From Candidatus Rifleibacteriota bacterium (GTDB lineage Bacteria > Muiribacteriota > Ozemobacteria > Ozemobacterales > Ozemobacteraceae), in contig JADFXM010000055.1 in NCBI GenBank assembly GCA_015233565.1, forward strand, positions 1 to 47,450: 47,450 bases of DNA. The letters are read 5' to 3'. A model generated the notes under the pieces. That model had not been told where the DNA came from. It did not search any database and saw only the letters and a program-made list of their open reading frames with translations. Numbering within the stretch: position 1 is the stretch's first letter; every line of letters begins with the position of its first letter. The translations under genes and the position numbers were made by a program. Below are positions 17,046 to 24,837 of this stretch, piece after piece.

Positions 17046-18485
17046 TTATCCTTCTTTTGCAATAACTTTAGTTCCACGGTTGAAATCGTCGTCGAATCTT
17101 TCGATGTCGTCTTCTTCGAGGTAGCCTCCAACCTGGATTTCTATGATTTGCAAAGGAATTTTCCCATAGTTGGACAAACGATGCAATTCTGTGGGGCGGA
17201 TATAGGTCGATTCATTTTCATTAAGGTAGAATTCCTCATCACCGTTTCTGATTGTTGCTGTTCCTGAAACAACTACCCAATGCTCGCTTCGATGCATATG
17301 TCTCTGAAGGCTGAGGCGTTTGCCTGGTTGTACAACTATTCTTTTGATTTTGTACCTGCTTCCGGTTTCAAGTGTGGTGTAACTTCCCCATGGGCGGTGA
17401 ATAGTGACGTGCTCATGGATTTCTCGGCGCTTGTCGATTTTTAACTTTTCGACGACTTCCTTCACTTTTTGGCTTTCGGACATTGGACAAACCAGCAATG
17501 CATCAGGGGTATCCACAATTGCCAGGTCTTTAATGCCGATGGTGGCGATTGTACGATGTTTCCCGAAAATCAGACTATCTTTAGTATCGATTGCAACATG
17601 ATCTCCTACAATTACATTTCCTGCTGTGTCCTTGTTACTTACTTGAAACAGGCTCTGCCAACTTCCGACGTCGCTCCAGCCAAATTCGGCTTGAATGACG
17701 CATCCTTGCGAGGTTTTCTCCATCACGGCGTAATCGATTGAAATTGATCGGCAGCTGTCGAAAGCTGTTTTGACGGTTTCTGCAACAGTGGGATCGATAT
17801 CAATGAAAGGTTTCGTTGTCTCCGGGCAATATTTTACCCCTTCTTTCAGCAGGTCTGATGCTGGAAATGCAAACATTCCGCTGTTCCAGGTAAAAGTCTT
17901 GTTCGAACAGAATTCTTTTGCTTTCTGAAGATTCGGCTTTTCAAAAAACTTTTTAACCCTGAATCCCTCCGTACCATTGATTTTTTCTCCCGCTTCAATG
18001 TAACCATAGCCGGTTTCAGGATGAGTGGGGAGGATTCCGAAGGTTGCAAAATACCCCAGCGAGGCCAACTCTATTGCCTCCAGTAGCTGCTTCTGGAAAT
18101 TTTCTTCCTTTACGATTAAGTGATCAGAAGGCAACACCACTATAATGGCTTTTTCGCCTCCCCACTTCAGAGCCAGTTTTGCAGCCCAAAAAATTGCGGG
18201 AGCAGTGTTCTTGGCTTTTGGTTCCGCAAATACTTTGGGGGAATCTTCCTGAAAAAAGCTCGTCATCTGGGTACTGACCTGTTGGGAATAATCGGGACTG
18301 GTCAAAATCATCTGGTTTTTGGCAGGAATTACCGGAAGAATTCGTCGACAGGTTTCCTGAAGAAGAGTGTTATCACCCGTCAATGCTAATAGTTGTTTGG
18401 GAAGAGTTTGCCTGGACAAAGGCCAGAGTCTTGTTCCCGAACCACCTGCCAGAATAGCTGCAAAAACCGGTATTTTTGATTCCAT
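17046..18485 (-). CDS. manC: Mannose-1-phosphate guanylyltransferase / mannose-6-phosphate isomerase
   Basis: 479 residues, the usual length for the two-domain type II enzyme. It makes GDP-mannose from mannose-1-phosphate and GTP for surface polysaccharides. The N-terminal nucleotidyltransferase domain carries GGSGTRLWPLSR with PKQ (residues 14-31) and VVLPSDHLI. The C-terminal cupin domain (about 355-465) carries RPWGSY, PGKRLSLQRHMHRSEHWVVV and YIRPTELHRL with metal-binding His residues, consistent with a phosphomannose isomerase-type domain. The start is ATG with a TTGGAGA site. It is read leftwards, separated from galE (same strand, upstream) by 322 bp, and probably has its own transcript. 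It converges with the AAA/PD-(D/E)XK gene. Confidence 0.93.
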   Translation of the reverse strand: MESKIPVFAAILAGGSGTRLWPLSRQTLPKQLLALTGDNTLLQETCRRILPVIPAKNQMILTSPDYSQQVSTQMTSFFQEDSPKVFAEPKAKNTAPAIFWAAKLALKWGGEKAIIVVLPSDHLIVKEENFQKQLLEAIELASLGYFATFGILPTHPETGYGYIEAGEKINGTEGFRVKKFFEKPNLQKAKEFCSNKTFTWNSGMFAFPASDLLKEGVKYCPETTKPFIDIDPTVAETVKTAFDSCRSISIDYAVMEKTSQGCVIQAEFGWSDVGSWQSLFQVSNKDTAGNVIVGDHVAIDTKDSLIFGKHRTIATIGIKDLAIVDTPDALLVCPMSESQKVKEVVEKLKIDKRREIHEHVTIHRPWGSYTTLETGSRYKIKRIVVQPGKRLSLQRHMHRSEHWVVVSGTATIRNGDEEFYLNENESTYIRPTELHRLSNYGKIPLQIIEIQVGGYLEEDDIERFDDDFNRGTKVIAKEG

Positions 18486-18807
18486 TTTTAAGTCTCCAAG
18501 GATATTTTAATTATTGCGTGCAGAGCTTAGCCCAGATGGCAAAACTCTGTACTAAATCATTTTGGGAAAATTTTTATGAACGAGAGGGAATGCTTAATTT
18601 CGATGATACGCATGAAAGCTGACAAACGGGCGTTTTCCAAAACTGACCTTCGATTGAATCTACTTTGCAGAGGTGAAATTTTCATTTGTTAGCCTTTGTG
18701 CGACCCATTGCTTAATTTGTTCATGCGATTTGCGCATTTAATCGATAATTCCTTTTTGCGATGGTTAAGTTTGAACATTGGAAGTTCCACAGCAACATTG
18801 AACGAGA
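18486..18807. other. 322-bp gap between galE and manC with an echo of the galE 3' end
   Basis: No credible gene is present. Positions 18751-18768 repeat the last coding bases of galE (18822-18839) at 16 of 18 positions, in the same orientation. This suggests a short duplication or a former, longer copy of the galE end. The manC promoter should lie in this stretch, but I could not place a clear one. Confidence 0.4.
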
Positions 18808-19812
18808 TCAAATCGAAAAAGCCTTTTTACGATGGTTATAAGCGTGCAAAATAATTGTTTGGAGATCGGCAAAACGTGGGTTCCAACCTAGGATTTCACG
18901 CGTTTTTACTGAATTGCCGACAAGCCGTGGTGGATCTCCGGCGCGCCTTTCGCCATACACCACCGGAATTTTGCACCCCATTACCTTTTCTGCGACCGTG
19001 ATCACTTCCTTGACTGAGTAGCCCGCGCCATTTCCAAGGTTGAGTGCTCCGCTTTTTGAGTTGCGCTCAAGGTATTTCAATGCAAGAATGTGCGCATCGG
19101 CAAGGTCGGTGACGTGTATATAATCCCGGATGCATGTGCCGTCAGGTGTGTCGTAGTCAGTTCCGAAAACTGTAATGTTAGGCCTTCTTTTCAACCCTGC
19201 ATCAAGGACAAGCGGAATCAAGTGGGTTTCCGGGTCGTGAAGTTCTCCAACTTCAGCATCAGGGTCGGCACCGGCTGCATTAAAATAGCGAAGGGCCAGA
19301 AATGATAGTCCATGTGCAATCGAAAAATCAGACATCATCTTTTCCATCATCAATTTCGATGAACCATAAGGGTTTATAGGATTTTGCGAATGATCTTCGG
19401 GAATCGGTATGGTTTGTGGAACTCCATACGTAGCGCAACTCGAACTGAAAACCAACCTTTTGATTTCATAATCACGCATTGCTTCCAATAAGGTGAGACT
19501 TCCCGAGACGTTGTTCCGATAATATTTTCCAGGGTTTGTAACTGATTCTCCAACCAATGCGTAAGCTGCAAAATGCATTACTGCCGATGGGCGATATTTG
19601 TTTATGGCCTCGTCCAATTTTGCACGTTCTTCAAGATGGCCCTCAAGAAATGGACCCCATTTTACGAATTCCTTGTGTCCATAGACCAGATTATCAAAAA
19701 CGATCGGATTGTACCCAGCCGCTTTCAGAGCCTTGCATGCGTGTGAGCCGATATACCCAGCACCGCCTGTCACCAAGACAGTCTTTTCATCTAGCTTTAG
19801 CTGTCGGGTCAT
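18808..19812 (-). CDS. galE: UDP-glucose 4-epimerase
   Basis: 334 residues, full length. An extended short-chain dehydrogenase that interconverts UDP-glucose and UDP-galactose using bound NAD. The NAD-binding motif is TGGAGYIGSH (15-24). The catalytic motif is Tyr149-x3-Lys153 in NPYGSSK, with Ser in VFSSSCATYG. YFNAAGADPDAEVGE and GTCIRDYIHVTDLADAH are typical of GalE. Its ATG overlaps the stop of the upstream nucleotidyltransferase gene as ATGA, so the two are translationally coupled. It is the last gene of ugd - nucleotidyltransferase - galE, which together could supply UDP-glucose, UDP-glucuronate and UDP-galactose for capsule, exopolysaccharide or LPS. A UDP-N-acetylhexosamine epimerase of the same fold is a minor alternative. 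Confidence 0.93.
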   Translation of the reverse strand: MTRQLKLDEKTVLVTGGAGYIGSHACKALKAAGYNPIVFDNLVYGHKEFVKWGPFLEGHLEERAKLDEAINKYRPSAVMHFAAYALVGESVTNPGKYYRNNVSGSLTLLEAMRDYEIKRLVFSSSCATYGVPQTIPIPEDHSQNPINPYGSSKLMMEKMMSDFSIAHGLSFLALRYFNAAGADPDAEVGELHDPETHLIPLVLDAGLKRRPNITVFGTDYDTPDGTCIRDYIHVTDLADAHILALKYLERNSKSGALNLGNGAGYSVKEVITVAEKVMGCKIPVVYGERRAGDPPRLVGNSVKTREILGWNPRFADLQTIILHAYNHRKKAFSI

Positions 19813-20813
19813 TTCGCTGGCACTCCCAATTCAATTACGCTATTGTCGCCGATATTTATTCTCTGCGCTCCACCTGAAAGTTCGACTGAATCTCCGATAA
19901 GAGATTGCTCTATGATCACATTTTTTATTATGGAATTGGAATTGACTACAGTGTCTTTTATTATAGAGTTTTCAATATTGCAGCCCTCAGCAATAGAAAC
20001 ATGCGGACCGATAACAGAATGATTAACATGTGCGGACGGATGGATTGAAACCGGAGGGATTATCACGCAGCCTTCAATGCAATAATGGCTTCGCGAGGAA
20101 TGTTCCAACAAAAACCTATTGGAAGAAAGCAGGGTTTCGGTCTTCCCGCAATCAAGCCATTCATCTATTTCAGGAGCTCCCAGTTTCATGCCGTCTGCCA
20201 ACATCAGCTTGAACACTTCGGGGAGATAATACTCTCCTTTTACTGTCAACTTCTTTTCAATTGCAGCTGATAGATAGCCCATGAAACGCTTTCCATCTTT
20301 GATGTAGTACAACCCTACCTGGGCAAGCCTGCTTATTGGCTGATCGGGTTTCTCAACCATATCAGTTATTAACCCGTTCTTCATTACGTTTACACCGAAG
20401 CGGCGATAGTCTTCAACTTCTTTGGAATAAATCAACCCGTCAAGCCCCTCAGAAAGTCGTGGAATACGCGTTAAATCTGTAATGAAAAGGGTGTCGTTAA
20501 AAACGATCAGCACGTCATCACCTTCGTGAATATAATCTTTGGCGAGCCAGACTGCATGAGCCGGGCCGAGCCTCTCCTGTTGTTGAATGTAAACTGAAGG
20601 AAGATTCGGAAATAGGGATTTTTGGAAATTTTCTACAACCTGGCCATTTTCATCTGTAATCAGGATATATTGATCACATTTGACTTTGGCAAGACTTGCA
20701 ATTACGTGTTCAAAAATTGTTTTCCCTGCAACTCTAACCAGGGATTTCGGCTTGTTCAAGGTGTGCGGGCGAAGACGAGTCCCTTTGCCTGCAACTGGAA
20801 GAATTACTTTCAT
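19809..20813 (-). CDS. Sugar-1-phosphate nucleotidyltransferase with left-handed beta-helix tail
   Basis: 334 residues. The N-terminal domain carries the nucleotidyltransferase signature LPVAGKGTRLRP with NKPKSLVRVAGK (5-31); GPAHAVWLA and VFNDTLF follow. From about residue 245 hexapeptide repeats (IHPSAHVNHSVIGPHVSI and beyond) form a left-handed beta-helix, as in the long RmlA-like or GlmU-like group. Between ugd and galE the likeliest reaction is UTP plus glucose-1-phosphate to UDP-glucose, supplying both neighbours. The motifs alone cannot exclude dTDP-glucose or another sugar. The start ATG overlaps the ugd stop by one base (TAATG) and the stop overlaps the galE start, so all three genes are likely to be translated together. 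Confidence 0.85.
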   Translation of the reverse strand: MKVILPVAGKGTRLRPHTLNKPKSLVRVAGKTIFEHVIASLAKVKCDQYILITDENGQVVENFQKSLFPNLPSVYIQQQERLGPAHAVWLAKDYIHEGDDVLIVFNDTLFITDLTRIPRLSEGLDGLIYSKEVEDYRRFGVNVMKNGLITDMVEKPDQPISRLAQVGLYYIKDGKRFMGYLSAAIEKKLTVKGEYYLPEVFKLMLADGMKLGAPEIDEWLDCGKTETLLSSNRFLLEHSSRSHYCIEGCVIIPPVSIHPSAHVNHSVIGPHVSIAEGCNIENSIIKDTVVNSNSIIKNVIIEQSLIGDSVELSGGAQRINIGDNSVIELGVPAK

Positions 20814-22132
20814 TATGCCCTCCCGATCGAATGATATTCGAAGCCTCTGATTTTCATTCGTGCAGAGTCGTAAACATTTCTTCCATCAATAATCAACGGT
20901 CTTCTCAAAAGTGTCTTGATTTTATCGAAATCGGGTCTTCGAAATTCATTCCATTCTGTTACAAGCAGCAATGCTTCTGCACCTTCAAGGGCTTCGTAGC
21001 TTTTTTTGGAATATTCAATCCGATCCTTGAAAACTTTTTGGGCTTCTCCCATTGCTTCGGGATCGTAAGCACGCACTTTTCCACCAGCAGCCAGAATTTT
21101 CTCGATCAGGACAATTGCAGGCGCTTCACGCATGTCATCGGTATTTGGTTTGAAGGAAAGCCCCCAGATCGCGAAAATTTTTCCGCGAAGGTCGCCTTTG
21201 CAAGCCTTTTCAAGCTTTTTATACATCACTTCTTTTTGTCGATTGTTCACTTTTTCGACTGAATCGAGGATCTGAAGGTCGTAACCATGTTCGGAACCTG
21301 TTCTTAAAAGTGCCTGGACATCCTTGGGAAAACAACTTCCTCCGTAACCGGCACCTGGAAAAATAAACGAATAGCCGATTCTTGAGTCGGAGCCGATTCC
21401 CTTTCTTACATTGTCAATATCCGCGCCTAAAACTTCACATAAGTTTGCAACATCGTTGATGAAGGATATTTTTGTGGCTAACAATGCATTTGCTGCATAT
21501 TTGGTCATTTCAGCCGATCGAATGTCCATTATCAATATAGGTTTTTCTGTCCGGACAAACGGAGCATAAAGTTCCTTCATTAATTCAGCAGTTCTGACGT
21601 TTTCACAACCGATAACAACTCTGTCCGGCTTCATGAAATCGTCAATAGCATTTCCTTCTTTCAGGAATTCAGGATTGCTTACCACGTCAAATTCAAGATC
21701 TACAAGGTCCCGTTTCTTTAGTTCTTCAAATATTGCTTTTCGAACCTTGTCTCCAGTGCCAACTGGAACTGTGGATTTGTCTACTACTATCTTAAAAGAC
21801 TCCATGTTTTTTCCAATTTGCCGTGCTACTTCCAAGACATATTTAAGGTCTGCGGATCCGTCTTCCCCGGGAGGTGTTCCAACTGCGATAAATAGCATTA
21901 AACCATGTTTAACTGCTTTCTCAATATCAGTTGAAAAAGAAAGCCTTTCTTCTAAAACATTTCGCTTGACTAATTCCTCTAATCCAGGTTCATAAATTGG
22001 GATTTCGCCGTTCTTGAGTCTTTGAATCTTGGAAGCATCGGTATCCATACAAATCACATCATTCCCTGATTCGGCGAAGCAAGTTCCTGTGACTAAGCCT
22101 ACATAACCTGTGCCAATTACACTTATTTTCAT
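20813..22132 (-). CDS. ugd: UDP-glucose 6-dehydrogenase
   Basis: 439 residues, the normal length. It oxidises UDP-glucose to UDP-glucuronate with two NAD. The N-terminal Rossmann motif is VIGTGYVGLVTG (5-16). The catalytic cysteine is Cys267 in GYGGSCFPKD, and VVSNPEFLKEG and KYAANALLATKISFIN are typical of the family. The C-terminal domain contains WGLSFKPNTDDMREAPA. It is the first gene of the ugd - nucleotidyltransferase - galE operon and is divergent from the LptF/G permease gene across an 80-bp gap that must hold promoters for both. A UDP-ManNAc dehydrogenase is less likely given the galE and nucleotidyltransferase neighbours. Confidence 0.94.
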   Translation of the reverse strand: MKISVIGTGYVGLVTGTCFAESGNDVICMDTDASKIQRLKNGEIPIYEPGLEELVKRNVLEERLSFSTDIEKAVKHGLMLFIAVGTPPGEDGSADLKYVLEVARQIGKNMESFKIVVDKSTVPVGTGDKVRKAIFEELKKRDLVDLEFDVVSNPEFLKEGNAIDDFMKPDRVVIGCENVRTAELMKELYAPFVRTEKPILIMDIRSAEMTKYAANALLATKISFINDVANLCEVLGADIDNVRKGIGSDSRIGYSFIFPGAGYGGSCFPKDVQALLRTGSEHGYDLQILDSVEKVNNRQKEVMYKKLEKACKGDLRGKIFAIWGLSFKPNTDDMREAPAIVLIEKILAAGGKVRAYDPEAMGEAQKVFKDRIEYSKKSYEALEGAEALLLVTEWNEFRRPDFDKIKTLLRRPLIIDGRNVYDSARMKIRGFEYHSIGRA

Positions 22133-22212
22133 TCCCCTTTTCGCTCCCTATAAATATGGTTTATAATTAATCCGAAAAATGTAATAATATCACTAAGAAA
22201 AGAAAAAGCAAA

Positions 22213-23292
22213 ATGATAAAAACAATAGACAAATACATATTTAACCAACTGATTGGCCCGTTTTTCTTCGGTTTTTTTATGTTTGTTACAGTAATAGCAA
22301 TTGACCCCTTGATGTTCGCGCTCCAGAATATTGTAAATGACAACATTCCTGCCGGGATTGTAATCAAATGGTTTTTGTTCCGTCTCCCACAGGATATGAT
22401 TTTTACATTCCCCATGTCCATGCTTCTGGCATCCCTTCTCGTTTTTGGAAGAATGTCCAAAGATTCTGAAACCATTGCGCTACGAGCCGGAGGAATAAAC
22501 TTTTTGCGGCTTCTCTTACCGGTTATGTTTTTTGCGGTAATGATAACTGTTGTAAGTTTTGTTTTTGACGAACTTGTGGTTCCTGATGCGAACAAGCGAG
22601 CACAGGAAATCAGGCGAAACGACATAATGCGGGTTGTTGAACCTGAAGCTTCGGAAAACGTGATCATGCGAATTTCAGATGGCGGATTTGCTTACGCCCG
22701 TAAAGTTTTTGAGGCAAAGAATTCCATGGAAAAAGTGTTGATAGAATATTATCAGGACGGCAAGATTTCCAGGCGCTTGTCAGCTTCAGAAGCCCTCTGG
22801 AATGGCCAGGAATGGGGATTAACAGGGATAGTTGAACAATTATATGAAGATGGCAAAGTTTCAACAAGTAAAAGTTACCAGAAAATGGATTTGAAGGGTG
22901 TTAAGGAGACTCCTGCCGACTTTGCAAGACAGAGCAAAAGGCCTAACGAAATGAGTTACAGGGAGCTGAAAGATAGAATTGATACATATGATCGAACAAA
23001 ATTTATGGATACCACCGAACTTCAGGTCGAATTGGCGATGAAAACATCACTTCCATTTGCCTGCATTTTTTTCGCGCTTATCGGAGCTAGTTTTGGAATG
23101 ACAAGTTATCGGAGCGGCGCTTTTATCGGATTTGGGGTATCCATCGTAATTATTTTTGTGTATTATGTCCTGATGAGCACTTCCACCGCCATGGGAAAAT
23201 CAGGGCTACTTCCCGTAATGCTGAGCGCCTGGCTTCAAAATATAGTTTTCGCAGTGGCTGGAATATTTATTGCAAGCCGAGTGAATGCATAA
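22213..23292 (+). CDS. LptF/LptG (YjgP/YjgQ) family lipopolysaccharide transport permease
   Basis: 359 residues, the usual size. LptF and LptG are the inner-membrane subunits of the LptB2FG transporter that extracts LPS and hands it to LptC and LptA. The N-terminus (IDKYIFNQLIGPFFFGFFMF), the segment PQDMIFTFPMSMLLASLLVFGRM, and the Glu-Thr-Ile-Ala-Leu-Arg-Ala-Gly-Gly motif are typical of the family. A periplasmic beta-rich domain sits between membrane halves of three helices each. Only one such gene is in the window, so a partner should lie elsewhere. The next gene starts directly after its stop (TAAATG), indicating one operon with the two 5'-nucleotidase-like proteins. Its presence argues for an outer membrane with LPS. 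Confidence 0.9.
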   Translation: MIKTIDKYIFNQLIGPFFFGFFMFVTVIAIDPLMFALQNIVNDNIPAGIVIKWFLFRLPQDMIFTFPMSMLLASLLVFGRMSKDSETIALRAGGINFLRLLLPVMFFAVMITVVSFVFDELVVPDANKRAQEIRRNDIMRVVEPEASENVIMRISDGGFAYARKVFEAKNSMEKVLIEYYQDGKISRRLSASEALWNGQEWGLTGIVEQLYEDGKVSTSKSYQKMDLKGVKETPADFARQSKRPNEMSYRELKDRIDTYDRTKFMDTTELQVELAMKTSLPFACIFFALIGASFGMTSYRSGAFIGFGVSIVIIFVYYVLMSTSTAMGKSGLLPVMLSAWLQNIVFAVAGIFIASRVNA

Positions 23293-24822
23293 ATGCGCGA
23301 ATTTGGACATTGTAGATATTTTTTAATTTTCCATATTTTTTCTCTTTTCCTTTTTTGCTTGCCTCTTTTGGCTGAAACAAAGCAAAATCTTCTTTTCATC
23401 GGAAATTGGGAAGGAAAAACCGCGATATTTGATCCCGCCTCAGGAACAGTGCCAACTCCGCTCTGGAATCTTCCAAGGCTTATCCAGAATGTTTCGAACC
23501 ATTCCAACGAATCTCTGCTTTTCAGCATAGGAAATCATTACGGGAAAATGGATCCAGTGGGTTTCCTTTCCAATGGTTATCTTGAATCACTTTTGGAAAA
23601 AGAAATTGCAAAAGTTAAACCGTTTTCCGGATTTTGTCTTAGTCCAAACGATTTTTTCTTGTGTCTCGATGAAAAAGGATTTCCGAAAAAAGAATTCCTG
23701 GACCGAATCTGGACAAACTGTTCAAACGAAAACAATTTGAATTGTTTCCTTCCTTTTAAAAAGGTTTTCTCGCAAACAGGGCCAAAATTTGGTCTGGGAT
23801 GTCTCATTTCTCCCGAGAAGCTTGTATCAACCCCTTTTTCAAGTGGGTACTTTGCGCTGGAAAACATTGAAAGAACCGTGAACAAAATATTGATTGAAAA
23901 TTCCGACTTGGACATTATCTTTTTTGTCCTATATGGGTCAATCCAGCAAGCGTTTCAAATTGAAAAAAAAATCCGCGAAAATGACCGGATAATACTGATA
24001 ACAAATAATCCATCCCGGAATCATTATCCGGACTCACTCATTAGTGAATTAAACTGGGCAAAAGCAACTGACATCTCAAAATTTTCAGAAAATTACAACT
24101 CTGAAGAGGTTTCAGGAAAGAGGGATGACTTGGTCAGCCAGCAAGTGAAAATTGAAAAGAATCATAAAATTATCTTCTTTCCTTGGTCTGAACCGATATT
24201 AATGAACCTTACGTTGACCAAATGGGATGATGGAACATTTTCTTATGATACAGCACGTTTACCTCTTGGTAATAATACTTCTCATTTGATTTCACCTGAT
24301 TTCAAGACTTTTGCGAAACGAATGGAAAGAAGGCGTAACAAAGTGTTGACTGAAGTTCCTGAAAGACCGGATGGTACAGTCGCTCCAGGCAGAATGGATC
24401 GTCATTTTCAGGCTGAGCTGGCTAAAAAACTGTTTTCCGCTGATCTGGCACTTCTCGAAGCTAAAATATCAGGATTTCTATCCGGCGGAAAAATAACGAG
24501 AGACGCAATTCTGAGGCTAGTCCCACCTGATCAATTGCGCTGTTACAAAATGGATGGCGCAGATTTGTCCAGGTTGATTAGCAGCATCTTTAATTATCCT
24601 TCAAAAAATCAGATCGAAATATGCGGCGCAAAAGTTGAAATTTTTGCCGGATCAATAAAAATGTCAGTTGGCAATCAAAACCTGGATATGGCAAAATACT
24701 ATTACATCGTCGTGGATGAAAAAATTTTTCGGAATCATCGATATGCGGAATTTTTAAAAAAATCTGATTTGATCAAACCAATAGGATACACACTCTGGGA
24801 CGCCTGGGAAAAAGCATTTTGA
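23293..24822 (+). CDS. Exported degenerate 5'-nucleotidase-like protein (metal sites lost)
   Basis: 509 residues with a signal peptide ending near LLAETK. It lies directly upstream of an intact UshA-type 5'-nucleotidase, and its order of segments parallels that enzyme. The C-terminal third (SADLALLEAKISGFLSGG ... CYKMDGADLSRLI) corresponds to the 5'-nucleotidase C-terminal domain. In the N-terminal part the metal-site segments are changed. The NDTH motif becomes NWEG (about 38-41), the LLDGGD segment becomes FSIGNH, the GNHELD segment reads SPNDFF, and the GGHTN segment reads ITNNPS. This is my reading by eye and no alignment was run. It is probably a non-catalytic binding or accessory partner of the enzyme next door. 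It starts immediately after the LptF/G stop and ends 15 bases before the next ATG, so all three genes form one operon. Confidence 0.75.
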   Translation: MREFGHCRYFLIFHIFSLFLFCLPLLAETKQNLLFIGNWEGKTAIFDPASGTVPTPLWNLPRLIQNVSNHSNESLLFSIGNHYGKMDPVGFLSNGYLESLLEKEIAKVKPFSGFCLSPNDFFLCLDEKGFPKKEFLDRIWTNCSNENNLNCFLPFKKVFSQTGPKFGLGCLISPEKLVSTPFSSGYFALENIERTVNKILIENSDLDIIFFVLYGSIQQAFQIEKKIRENDRIILITNNPSRNHYPDSLISELNWAKATDISKFSENYNSEEVSGKRDDLVSQQVKIEKNHKIIFFPWSEPILMNLTLTKWDDGTFSYDTARLPLGNNTSHLISPDFKTFAKRMERRRNKVLTEVPERPDGTVAPGRMDRHFQAELAKKLFSADLALLEAKISGFLSGGKITRDAILRLVPPDQLRCYKMDGADLSRLISSIFNYPSKNQIEICGAKVEIFAGSIKMSVGNQNLDMAKYYYIVVDEKIFRNHRYAEFLKKSDLIKPIGYTLWDAWEKAF

Positions 24823-24837
24823 GTTTTGGATGAAAAT

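Noticed and set aside
22167..22667. A 166-codon minus-strand open frame inside the LptF/G gene
   Set aside because: It is the antisense of a well-supported permease gene, and the predicted protein is low-complexity Lys/Ile/Ser-rich, as expected for a shadow frame.
24826..24837. TTG at 24826 as the start of the UshA-like gene
   Set aside because: The ATG at 24838 has GGA at normal spacing and gives a cleaner signal peptide.
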